Shown: positions 39,101-45,187 of the stretch, in pieces | Layout: the number at the start of each line of letters is the position of its first letter | How positions within the stretch are numbered: the first letter of the stretch is position 1 | Source of the DNA: an uncultured Methanobrevibacter sp. | Lineage (GTDB): Archaea > Methanobacteriota > Methanobacteria > Methanobacteriales > Methanobacteriaceae | DNA length: 46,803 nt | Assembly: GCF_900314695.1 (NCBI RefSeq) | Contig: NZ_OMWD01000018.1 | Location: 1 to 46,803, forward strand | Reading direction: 5' to 3' | Notes under the pieces: model-generated | Seen by the model: the letters and a program-made list of their open reading frames with translations, nothing else | Told to the model about the DNA's origin: nothing | Database searches by the model: none | Made by a program: the position numbers and the translations under genes

Positions 39101-42100
39101 TGCCACGTCATTTGCCTTTTCGACCGCCTGTTTTTCAAAGCGTTTATGTAAAACCGGATTTTCAACTGGAGTGAAATCAGGCAATTCATCAAATTTGTTC
39201 AATTCTATTTCATTAATCTTCAATTGTTCGATATCACTATCGACAAATTGGTTTAAAATGGATAAAACACTATTCAGGAATGTTTTAATATATTTTTCAC
39301 TGTACAAAGCATTATTGTATAAAACAACCAGTTCCATACTGTCTTCAGTTTCATTAACATCAAAAGTTAGTTTATAATCGGTTTCAAGAGAATTCAAATT
39401 TTTTATACTGTACACATCATTGCCGAATTTGACTTTTTCCTTTTCGAGATTGTTGTATGTATACATGAATTCAGGCTTCAAATCAAACTCATCAGCAATA
39501 TTGATATAAGGATAATTGCTGTGCTTGATTCCATCCTTCCAGATGTCATCAATTTGTGTGAATAATTGCCTGACTGAAATGTTCCTGTCTTCATTGATGG
39601 AAACTATCGGGAATGTTTTAACTAGAAATGCCTGAGTATTATAATAATTAGAATTCAATCTGCCGTTGAATATGGTTGTCAATAACGTTTTGTCACTGAA
39701 TGTGTATTTATTTAATGCCAATATTGTGCTTGCCATGAACAATATGTTTGGCGAAATTCTTTTTTCGGCGCAGAACTCTTTTATAAATTGTGAATCTATA
39801 TTTTCAGAAATGGACTCCAATCTGCCAATATCCTCATCATCGTTCAAGTCCGGAGTCAGAACAGTTGATTCCACTTCTTTTGACAGTTGCTCATGGAAAT
39901 ATTTCTCACTGACAACATATTCTTCACTGTCCTTGCCTTCTTTTTCAATCAGAGAACAGACATATCCATCATAGACTTCCGCTTCTATTTCCTCACCATT
40001 GTATGCATTGGCGAAGTTGTTGAATAATGCATCCAATGATTCACCATCAGATATTATATGATGGATATCAAAGAATAGTACTGTTTCATCAGCCGTCTTA
40101 TAGATTTTGGCTCTAAATAGCTGATTATTTAATAATTCAAACCTCTTGACATTTTCTTTTTCTATTTCCTCATCAGAAATATCTTTCACTTCCACAATAG
40201 GAATTTCATCAATAGGCATTGAATCATCACGTTTGTGCATCAGTTGGCCTTCATGATTGACAATTCTAGTTTTGAGATAAGGATAGGCATCAATAGTTTT
40301 GATAATGGATTCTCTTAATTTCAATGCATCAATTGACTTATCAAACCTTACGATTGCCGGAAGATTGTATTGCGCTTCATCAGGATTCTGAGCGCATTCA
40401 TAGTAGACACCCAATTGATTAACCATCAATGGATAAAATGTAATATCGCTAGAAGATTCAATCAATTCATTTAAATTATCATCGGATTCGGCATTATCAA
40501 TTTCACCGGCAATATTACGTATTGTAGGATTATCCAGCAATTCAAGAATATCCAGATTAATATTGAATGATTCAAAAATATCTACATTGAACTTCATCAA
40601 TGACAATGAGGTAAATCCAAGAGAATATAAATCATCAGTAACACCAAAACCATCAGCATTAACATATTCCGATACCATTTCTAACAATTTCTCTTCGGTA
40701 TCATTGACCGGCAAAACATTTTCAAACACCAATTTAGGTTCAGGCAAATTCTTAACATCAGTTTTACCATTTGCAGTTTGTGGAATCTCATCCAGCTCCA
40801 TATAAACTGTAGGAACCATATAATAAGTTAATTTTTCGTTCAGATATTCTTTCAATGCATTAATATCAATGGAATAATCCTGTTCGTCATTTTTAAACTC
40901 ATCATAAACAGTAAAGTATGCGCATAAATGATCATTACCGTCAATATTCTTAAGAACAACTGCAAGAGATTTGATGCCTTCAAATTCCTTTATAACAGAT
41001 TCAACTTCACCTATTTCTATTCTTAATCCACGGAGCTTGATTTGGTTATCCATTCTTCCAAATACATAGTATTCCCCATCTTCCGTTACCTTTGCAAAGT
41101 CTCCAGACTTGTAGAACCTGATTCCATTTTTTTCTACAAAAGCGTCAGCATTCTTGTCTGGACGGTTATAGTATTCCCTGCAAACACCTTTTCCGGCAAT
41201 ATACAATTCCCCAATTACATTTGGAGGCAGAGGATTGGAATCCTCATCCATGACCTCTTCATAAACATTAAGCATTGTTTTTCCAATGGTGATTTTATTG
41301 CTTTTAAGCAAACTGGAATTACAATAAACAGTGGCTTCGGTCGGACCATACAGATTATATATTTTTCCATTGGAATTTTTAGAAAGCAGATCATATAATC
41401 TAGGAGGGAATGATTCACCACCAATCAGATATGCTTTAAAACCATACATAGTCTCCTGCATGGATTCAATTTCGAGATATTGAAGTAAACGTGAAGGTGT
41501 GACCACATAAACATTTGCTCCAGTCCTTTGAATTAAATTCTTCATTTCAATAGGGTCTTTGTATTCGCTGTCGTCAGCAAATACTACTGGAATGCCATTT
41601 AAAAGTGATCCCATTATTTCCTGCTGAAAAACGTCAAAGGCAACGGTAGTTGTGGATAAAACTTTATACTTCTCTTTTTCCAGATTATGGACCAGTTCAT
41701 AAGTATAAATGTTTTTTGGGTCGGGATATACATAATTTGCAAGATTCCTGTGTTCAATCATAACCCCCTTTGGAAGTCCTGTGGAGCCTGAAGTATAAAT
41801 CAGATAGACCAGATTCTCAGGAGAAACGTCGACATCCGGATTGGAAACATCTTCCTCTTCGAGCAATTCATCAATATGTAACAGCTTATCTGAATGGGCG
41901 GATAAGTCAATATTTTTAATATCCACAATATCGTCAACAATTATGAATTTTGAGCCACTGTCTGTTAAAACATGCTCTATGCGGTCATCCGGATAGTCGG
42001 AATCAATTGGAATAAAGCATGCGCCTGTTTTTAAAATACCAAAAATTGAGGAAAAGACACTGCTGTCACGTTTTAGAATTATCATGATTTTATCTTCAAT

Positions 42101-43006
42101 TCCGACACCTTTTCTAATTAGGGCATTCGCAATACGATTGGCCCGTTCATTTAATTCATTGTAAGTAAAATTACCATCAGAGGCAGTTAAAATAACATTA
42201 TCTCCATTCAATTCCACCTGTTTTTCAAAAATCTTATGAATCAGCAACTCGTCAATTTCAACAAATTCCCAATCATCAACATCAGGAACATCACGATTAA
42301 GTATGGAAACATCTTTTAGAAAAGTATTCTCCAATTCATCATCGGAGAATTTGATTATTTTATTTAAAACTATTAAAATACCATTTAAAAAGGTATTGAT
42401 TAATTCTGGTGAATATAAAGCATCATTAAACTTGCAGATTAATTCAAAATCATTTTCATTTTCTGCAACATTTAATATTAGGGCATATTTATCCTCTTTG
42501 GAGAGATTATCGCAGTTGAACTGATACAAAAATTTAGGATTGAAGCCAAAGTCATCAACAATTTGCAACAATGACTCATGATACACAATCGAATTTAGCC
42601 ATACCCCATTAATCTGTGATAAAAAAGATATGACGTTTAAATCCGTGTCCAGATTTAATATTAATGGATATTCTTCAAATGATTGATTATCAATAATTCC
42701 ACTATTTGCAAAAAGTAAATTCTTATTATAAACAAATTTGGACAGTACAAAACTTGAAATGGCCAAAAATAAATTTTCTGGTTCAATATTTAACTCATTG
42801 CAGAATTTATTTACATGATTAGAATCAATGAATGAACCTATCCTATGAACTGAACCTTGCAATTCATCTCCATTTAAATCAGGAGTGATGAATGTTTCAT
42901 CATCTATTTTCAAAATTTGGTTTTTGAAATAATCTTCAACCTCATTTTCACAAACCAACATATCTTTTTCTTCAATGCCCTTCGCTAATGACAAATTAAT
43001 ACCCAT
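30185..43006 (-). CDS. Four-module non-ribosomal peptide synthetase with terminal thioester reductase
   Basis: 4273 residues from the ATG at 43006, backed by GGAGAGG upstream. Approximate domain order: partial C (1-235), A1 (245-745), T1 (Ser near 800), C2 (860-1280, HHIISDG near 982), A2 (1290-1745), T2 (near 1798), C3 (HHIIFDG near 1974), A3 (2280-2740), T3 (near 2799), C4 (HHIILDG near 2979), A4 (3285-3790), T4 (GGTSLLV near 3829), reductase (3895-4273, GATGFLG and YIGSK). Each A domain has the YTSGSTG(L/N/K)PKG loop. The assembly line should make a tetrapeptide and release it with NAD(P)H as an aldehyde or alcohol, since there is no thioesterase. The first C domain lacks its HHxxxDG half. 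A3 lacks the Asp that binds the alpha-amino group. No epimerase, methylase or phosphopantetheinyl transferase is in the window. NRPS genes are known in Methanobrevibacter ruminantium; their products are unknown. Confidence 0.95.
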   Translation of the reverse strand: MGINLSLAKGIEEKDMLVCENEVEDYFKNQILKIDDETFITPDLNGDELQGSVHRIGSFIDSNHVNKFCNELNIEPENLFLAISSFVLSKFVYNKNLLFANSGIIDNQSFEEYPLILNLDTDLNVISFLSQINGVWLNSIVYHESLLQIVDDFGFNPKFLYQFNCDNLSKEDKYALILNVAENENDFELICKFNDALYSPELINTFLNGILIVLNKIIKFSDDELENTFLKDVSILNRDVPDVDDWEFVEIDELLIHKIFEKQVELNGDNVILTASDGNFTYNELNERANRIANALIRKGVGIEDKIMIILKRDSSVFSSIFGILKTGACFIPIDSDYPDDRIEHVLTDSGSKFIIVDDIVDIKNIDLSAHSDKLLHIDELLEEEDVSNPDVDVSPENLVYLIYTSGSTGLPKGVMIEHRNLANYVYPDPKNIYTYELVHNLEKEKYKVLSTTTVAFDVFQQEIMGSLLNGIPVVFADDSEYKDPIEMKNLIQRTGANVYVVTPSRLLQYLEIESMQETMYGFKAYLIGGESFPPRLYDLLSKNSNGKIYNLYGPTEATVYCNSSLLKSNKITIGKTMLNVYEEVMDEDSNPLPPNVIGELYIAGKGVCREYYNRPDKNADAFVEKNGIRFYKSGDFAKVTEDGEYYVFGRMDNQIKLRGLRIEIGEVESVIKEFEGIKSLAVVLKNIDGNDHLCAYFTVYDEFKNDEQDYSIDINALKEYLNEKLTYYMVPTVYMELDEIPQTANGKTDVKNLPEPKLVFENVLPVNDTEEKLLEMVSEYVNADGFGVTDDLYSLGFTSLSLMKFNVDIFESFNINLDILELLDNPTIRNIAGEIDNAESDDNLNELIESSSDITFYPLMVNQLGVYYECAQNPDEAQYNLPAIVRFDKSIDALKLRESIIKTIDAYPYLKTRIVNHEGQLMHKRDDSMPIDEIPIVEVKDISDEEIEKENVKRFELLNNQLFRAKIYKTADETVLFFDIHHIISDGESLDALFNNFANAYNGEEIEAEVYDGYVCSLIEKEGKDSEEYVVSEKYFHEQLSKEVESTVLTPDLNDDEDIGRLESISENIDSQFIKEFCAEKRISPNILFMASTILALNKYTFSDKTLLTTIFNGRLNSNYYNTQAFLVKTFPIVSINEDRNISVRQLFTQIDDIWKDGIKHSNYPYINIADEFDLKPEFMYTYNNLEKEKVKFGNDVYSIKNLNSLETDYKLTFDVNETEDSMELVVLYNNALYSEKYIKTFLNSVLSILNQFVDSDIEQLKINEIELNKFDELPDFTPVENPVLHKRFEKQAVEKANDVALVASDTTLTYAELNEKSNKIANALIKKGVKPKSNILIMLGRDSRLIASILGVLKAGCAFVPIDPEYPQERIKYIYENSQADYIICNETSQLSLDVDELLEEGDCDNPNIRVIGDDLAYMIYTSGSTGNPKGVMISHENICNQVSNPKSTYDSLLCITTISFDVSTDDILTSLSNGLKLIFADDVEIKNIPELTQLINENKPEVADFTPSRLASYLEAKEFCEAIKCLKCVFLGGEKFSTKVYEDLRQYSDAVVYNSYGPTETTITSNNKDVTDVNDITVGLPHDNYITDVRDIDGKLLPLGVMGELYIGGIGVGKGYYNMPEKTEEVFLTINGIPYYRSGDYAIKLPNGEIDIKGRIDNQIKLRGLRIEIGEIETSISKYPNIKQVVVVIKEINNNDHLCAYYTADETIDNDDLKEFLKDRLTRYMIPTVFMQLDEMPQTPNGKVDVKNLPEPMLITEYVLPKNNVQRKLYEICSEILNFKDFGVTDNLFSLGFSSLSLMKLSHEIYSSFNTSLSFKTLMDAENICDLENLLINTSEVVKVNYEKQDYYPLSHNQLNVYIESVKNPDKLIYNMPFVIELGKNIDPERLKESLIKVFDYHSYLKSIITQKDGKVCIKRQDDAKVNVEILNKECSVKVRENFAKPFDLFDSPLYRAKIFYYNNQTTLLLDIHHIIFDGLSLNVLIENLINAYHDKDLLTEGYTGFEYILEDYGQEGSDSYIKSEEFFNSKISEIDISTDITPNITKPIETARLGECYNSISKDSIDEFCKEYDITPNNLFLSATLLTLSKYTYTKDMLIATISSGRLNPNYENTIAMVVKTLPFIHKIDTSQSVGEYFDSVQNTLTETINHENYPYTKLFEKYNINPNIYYAYQVGVDIEYQMVNDGGKVNSLKVEDLSLDLPKFNLSVYIEEDMDNYLVFLRYNDALYSQEFIEDLTDNIGLMINKLQENFTKPVDEISLLSGEKEVELREIHNDFEAIEIDANLKELFEDSVSNLSEEIALIDHGQTLSYNKLNSLSNRIAHSLIDLGVSSGDHVILKLERSAKLISAIYGVMKTGASFTIVSTEQPEEQTDFIRQDTGAKLVIQSNIDELLDNENDGNLDVDIKSDDLACIVYTSGSTGKPKGVKITHKGLINYIDSRKDNIAIHAIQNDVSNMLSLTTTTFIAFLREVLATIINGTKVTLASDEESKNLSKLIRLIKESKVDGLSLTPSRIQEYMKVTEFKDLLRQFKIIIIGGEKFIPSVYGDIRANSDAKIFNSYGSSENTIATHQKLIDSDEITEGVPIPNNIDLIIDIDGNPLPNNITGEICTAGVQTTPGYLNRDDLNKSEFLFVNDLKFYKTGDLAYKNSNNELVIVGRKDKQIKLRGQRIEPGEIESAISKYPGIENVVVAVKQINNQDILCAYFTAAEDIDAGDLKDYLSLKLIRYMIPTSFMQLDEMPKTPNGKIDAKSLPVPKLSSKHVNANSGLEKSIFEICSEIMGFDDFGVTDDLYELGFTSLTIMRLSTEIYNRLDKEINVTIILQQPTIRNIAKNIEISDGFAESETDESEHKYYRLTPNQLGVYFDCVKDYEKLNYNLPKYIELGSDIDENRLKSAIIKVINSHPYLKTRIVMQDGVAYQESRDNLVVDDLIEIVEVDIIDENFKREFIKPFDLSEGPLFRFRIIRTQGNTSILCDFHHIILDGTSLNILFDEIAKSYDGIEYESEEINGFEYSLNEVKTQESSLYKESEMFFFNKIKEFDEATLMTPDLSGDEHESTGLEKTIFLEKDKIDDFCSELSISQNNFFLAVSSFVLSKFAYTKDLLIATITNGRFNPNQQKTLAMMVKTLPIALNVNSDLTINEFFEYANKEWFDVLAHSSYPLTEISNKYGFVPEFLYAFHGNIVEDIKINGDYVKREALDEDDLKFKLNLNISEVEDKYDVSMSFNDQLYSEELIQTFLDSFKVVVNKFISLDKDKQLKDISIVEANELSVDDLNLVELDEYRLNKIFEKQVELHPHDLAISAEDGDFTYEELNNRANKIANALIKRGVVAEDKVMFILKRDSNVFASIFGILKSGAAFIPVDSDYPKDRIEHVLTDSDSKFIIVDDIVEIKNIDLSDYSNHIIQISELLEETDTSNPDPELKGENLAYIIYTSGSTGLPKGVMIEHRNLANFVYPDSRSVYNYEVAINGKKEGYKALSISTVAFDMLHQETMTALMNGIPIAFANDAEYKDPLALCEFIKRTGANVYSGTPSRLLQYFELDDLGEEFSKFKVLSIGGEGFPPQLLDILNGLDAKVYNMYGPTETTVVCNAHLIDDGKLNIGKPYFNVYESIMDLDGNPLPPNVMGELYIAGGGVSRAYLNRPENNEKAFCEINGIRFYKSGDFAKSDDEGNIYIHGRLDNQIKLRGLRIEIGEIESLISNFEPIHSVAVVVRKIKGNDHLCAYFTVDDEYKVENRTSNEFSFDIEELKENLSEKLTYYMVPTVYMELDEMPQTLNGKTDLKSLPEPELISEYVAPENEVEAFFANTFAEILGLDTVSVEDNFFEIGGTSLLVTKITLAALNRDYELNYGDVFKNPTPRKISEFISQRDSSQSEDESKYDYSKINRLLSKNNLESMISGKLEDSLGNILLTGATGFLGIHVLNELLKTESGMIYCFVRSKGSLSAMNRLKSLLFYYFEDNIDDSIIDERLQVIEGDITDFKYFENILNLNIDTVINCAANVKHFSSGTDIEDINLGGVINGLRFAKMKDAKYVQVSTCSVAGESIDNFPPLDVDYNERNLYIGQGVDNQYIGSKFLAERAVLEAAVEDDLDVKIMRVGNLMARSSDSEFQINFESNGFINRLKAFVTMGKVPYEMLSDSIEFSQIDITAKSIVALAKTPRNCVVFHPYNSHEITFADVVDIIKPLGLNIEPCEDEEYEQVLKDALADKSKQDGVSGLITSIGSGKVKKEWIPVENHYTTQVLYRLGINWPMISREYIYNFVKYLDDMNFFLGE

Positions 43007-43243
43007 AAAACCTCTCCAAATAATCTTATACAATAAATTATTTTTTTATCAATATTTATTATTTATTGAAAGATTTAAAAATCCTAAGGAACGAAAAAAT
43101 CATAATATTCAAAATTTAATGAATAATTTTAAAATTATAAAAAGGGATTGAGAAAATAGTGCATTAGCTTCTTAATTGATGAATTGGTGGAATAAGATTA
43201 TATTAGAGTGAAATGTTATGATTATGATAAACCAATAAGAACA
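43007..43243. other. Upstream region of the NRPS gene
   Basis: No gene is seen. On the minus strand GGATTTTTAAATC near 43070-43083 is a possible TATA element for the NRPS-MATE operon, which would place the start about 40-50 bases before the coding region. Confidence 0.4.
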
Positions 43244-43456
43244 CGAATAATTCGTATAAAACTTATAAAAAAGTTCCGATACTTACTCTTTTTCAGCACT
43301 GAAACTCTAATGAAAAATTTGTTTTGTAGTTATTATTAAATCTTTTGAAACCGTTGAAAACATTAAAATCATTGTCTGATATTGTAATATTTCTTTCACT
43401 CCGTAAAATTGCTTTAATTTTAAACAAAAACTATATATCATTTCTAATTTAATATG
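43244..43456 (+). repeat. Direct repeat, copy 1 (~215 bp)
   Basis: Starts with the palindrome CGAATAATTCG and continues with TATAAAACTTAT, AAGTTCCGATACTTA, TTTGTTTTGTAGTTAT and CGTAAAATTGCTTTAA, matching 46424-46661 in order and orientation with scattered changes. Each copy ends about 45 bases before a gene on the plus strand, so it looks like a mobile or duplicated promoter and control region. Confidence 0.75.
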
Positions 43457-43502
43457 ATAATATTAATTACAGTTTAATTAAGTAAAATAAAGCTATTGAG
43501 GA

Positions 43503-43832
43503 ATGAAAATAGCCAATGAAAGATTCATCATTGAAACATATGGCATATAGGACAATGGCAAACAATTGACTTGGGAAGAATTATGTGATCTCATAAATAA
43601 ATTGTATGAAGAAAATAAATTGCTGAAATCAGTTAAAACCATAGATTCTATCATATCTAAGTTAAAAATAGAAAATGATTGTTTGAAATTCAAATTGGAA
43701 AGCACAAAAAAATTGCTACAAAAAATAAAAGATTATTGTGATGACATATGGAGGATAATAGATGGCTATAAATCAGATGCAGAAAGATATTGGAGTTGCT
43801 TTATCTTGGTTTTCATTTATTCCGAGTTATGA
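43503..43832 (+). pseudogene. Broken coiled-coil protein gene with lost start and amber stop
   Basis: The frame reads ANERFIIETYGI, a TAG stop (43548-43550), then DNGKQLTWEELCDLINKLYE and a coiled coil (Leu/Lys/Glu-rich, to about 43735). Both parts match what I recall of small Methanobrevibacter coiled-coil proteins beginning MANERF. The expected ATG before ANERF is ATA (43509), seven bases after a GAGG ribosome binding site, and an upstream ATG is too close to that site. So the start codon is lost and an internal sense codon became TAG. The only usable restart is TTG at 43566. Neighbouring genes suggest a provirus-derived or accessory origin. Confidence 0.55.
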
Positions 43833-43869
43833 AGCATATGAAGAAGATTTAGAGGTTTTTAAAGGTTAA
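43762..43869 (+). CDS. 35-residue protein of unknown function
   Basis: ATG preceded by GGAGGATAATAG, a strong ribosome binding site. The peptide (MAINQMQKDIGVALSWFSF ... EEDLEVFKG) has an aromatic centre and an acidic end. It overlaps the 3' part of the broken coiled-coil gene in another frame. No family was recognised. It may be a true small gene or the shifted end of its neighbour. Confidence 0.4.
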   Translation: MAINQMQKDIGVALSWFSFIPSYEAYEEDLEVFKG

Positions 43870-43929
43870 AATCATATTCATAAAAAGATTTAGGTGATTT
43901 GATACCTATACTGGAAAAGGAGCTATTGA

Positions 43930-44331
43930 ATGAATGATAAACGAAAAACAGTCCCTCTTGATGACATTATTGGAATACTTGACATTCCTCCAGTTGAAGG
44001 AAGGTTTCATGAAATTCTTTCTACTCAAGAAATATTAGATACTGAAACAGACATCAAATATTATGGATTAGTAGATAGAGAATTTCTAGAGCTTGTCAAT
44101 AAAATAGTTGAAGAAAAAGAAAAGTACTTTGAAATGGGAAAAAACGAATATGAATCAAATAAAAGATGCCATTTACACAGATTAAGTGTTTTTCAAGAAT
44201 ATGCTCAAAAATATGAGAGAGACAGTAAAGAGCATGATCTTATCTGTGAAATAGGTAGTAAAATAGGATTGCCAACTGGTATTTTTGGTGATATCAATCA
44301 TAGAGCTGGTAAAAGTAATGGAGGATTTTAA
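43930..44331 (+). CDS. Unknown acidic protein of the small-gene cluster
   Basis: 133 residues, helical and strongly charged (IVEEKEKYFEMGKNEYESNK), with no membrane span or known motif. The N-terminus is PLDDIIGILDIPPVEGRF and the C-terminus is Gly-rich (GIFGDINHRAGKSNGGF). GGAG precedes the start. Its stop (TAATG) overlaps the ATG of the next small gene by one base. Position between phage-like features suggests an accessory role. Confidence 0.65.
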   Translation: MNDKRKTVPLDDIIGILDIPPVEGRFHEILSTQEILDTETDIKYYGLVDREFLELVNKIVEEKEKYFEMGKNEYESNKRCHLHRLSVFQEYAQKYERDSKEHDLICEIGSKIGLPTGIFGDINHRAGKSNGGF

Positions 44332-44399
44332 TGACTAATAAAAGATTTATCATAGATTGCAAGGGCATTATCAACAATTGGAAAACAACAAATTCATAG
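44331..44399 (+). CDS. 22-residue open frame, probable truncated gene start
   Basis: ATG coupled to the previous stop with GGAGG just upstream, encoding MTNKRFIIDCKGIINNWKTT and ending at TAG. The start resembles the N-terminus of the coiled-coil family at 43503 (NERFIIE), so it may be the cut-off beginning of a second member. Confidence 0.35.
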   Translation: MTNKRFIIDCKGIINNWKTTNS

Positions 44400-44417
44400 A
44401 CTAACCAGGTGAAAAAA

Positions 44418-44534
44418 ATGACTGATTTCTTATATGGTCTGTTTTTAGGTTCAAGTTTTGTACTGAATCTTGTTCTTATATTATATTGTATCCTACTTAT
44501 AAAAGCATATAATAAAGTGAGTGATGATAATTGA
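44418..44534 (+). CDS. 38-residue single-span membrane protein
   Basis: AGGTGA precedes the ATG by four bases. The peptide is one long hydrophobic span (LFLGSSFVLNLVLILYCILL) followed by a short charged tail (IKAYNKVSDDN). It resembles small phage- or plasmid-encoded membrane peptides, including holin-like or toxin-like ones, by size only. It overlaps the next small frame by 11 bases. Confidence 0.5.
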   Translation: MTDFLYGLFLGSSFVLNLVLILYCILLIKAYNKVSDDN

Positions 44535-44622
44535 TAGTTATGAATTGCATAATGGTGTTGAACCAAGATTAAGAACTGGAAATGTTAATAAGAGAACTGC
44601 TTACAAAAAAGTAGAAGAATAG
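44524..44622 (+). CDS. 32-residue basic protein of unknown function
   Basis: Frame from ATG 44524 to TAG 44622, encoding IIDSYELHNGVEPRLRTGN and then NKRTAYKKVEE. GTGAGTG before the ATG is a weak ribosome binding site. It overlaps the end of the membrane peptide gene, as is common in tight small-gene cassettes. No family was recognised. Confidence 0.35.
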   Translation: MIIDSYELHNGVEPRLRTGNVNKRTAYKKVEE

Positions 44623-44679
44623 AATAATAGAGAGAAAAAAAGTGCATAGTTATTATATTAAAGAATTTGAGGTGATTGA

Positions 44680-44946
44680 GTGACTGAAAAACAATTTACA
44701 GTAGAAGACATTGAAGACATGATTTATCAATTAGGAGTATTAATAACAGATGCCTCACAAGGGCTCCTCATTACCACTTTGAAAAAAAATTTTTTTGAAG
44801 AATATAAAAAATTTGACACAATTACTGCATGGGAGTGTTTTGTTGATGAAGTGAACCGTATAGAATCCGTTGTAGAATTACATGACTTTCTTGCAGAATG
44901 TAATAAGGAAGATTGGAAATTATTATTAGAAAGATTTGAAGGATGA
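44680..44946 (+). CDS. Unknown 88-residue acidic protein
   Basis: GTG start after GAGGTGATT. Helical and acidic, with QFTVEDIEDMIYQLGVLITD at the N-terminus and ECNKEDWKLLLERFEG at the end, and no membrane span. No family was recognised. It closes the run of small genes before the ATPase and is separated from it by 241 AT-rich bases. Confidence 0.55.
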   Translation: MTEKQFTVEDIEDMIYQLGVLITDASQGLLITTLKKNFFEEYKKFDTITAWECFVDEVNRIESVVELHDFLAECNKEDWKLLLERFEG

Positions 44947-45037
44947 TTTTGAATGTCTAAAAATATTTAATTAATTATTTAATTAGTCATGTTCCATTAA
45001 ATAATTTTCATTTAATCTAATTATTCTATTGAATATA

Positions 45038-45127
45038 TTCGATTTAATAGAACTTGTCCAATTTAATAAAACAATCATATTTGTTCTATAAAATAATATT
45101 TGTTCGATTTAATGGAATATGTCCAAT
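45038..45127. repeat. Repeated 25-bp elements upstream of the ATPase gene
   Basis: TTCGATTTAATAGAACTTGT-CCAAT (45038-45062) recurs with a few changes as TTCGATTTAATGGAATATGT-CCAAT (45103-45127). An inverted relative, GTTCCATTAAAT, lies at 44991. The set could be an operator array for the following gene. Confidence 0.45.
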
Positions 45128-45187
45128 AACAAAAAACATATTAATTAGATAAAATAAAATAATAATAAAATAAGAGGGAAGTTTAAC

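Noticed and set aside
43548..43550. In-frame TAG as a pyrrolysine codon
   Set aside because: No pylT or pylS is visible, the lineage normally lacks them, and the start codon of the same gene is also lost, so decay is the simpler reading.
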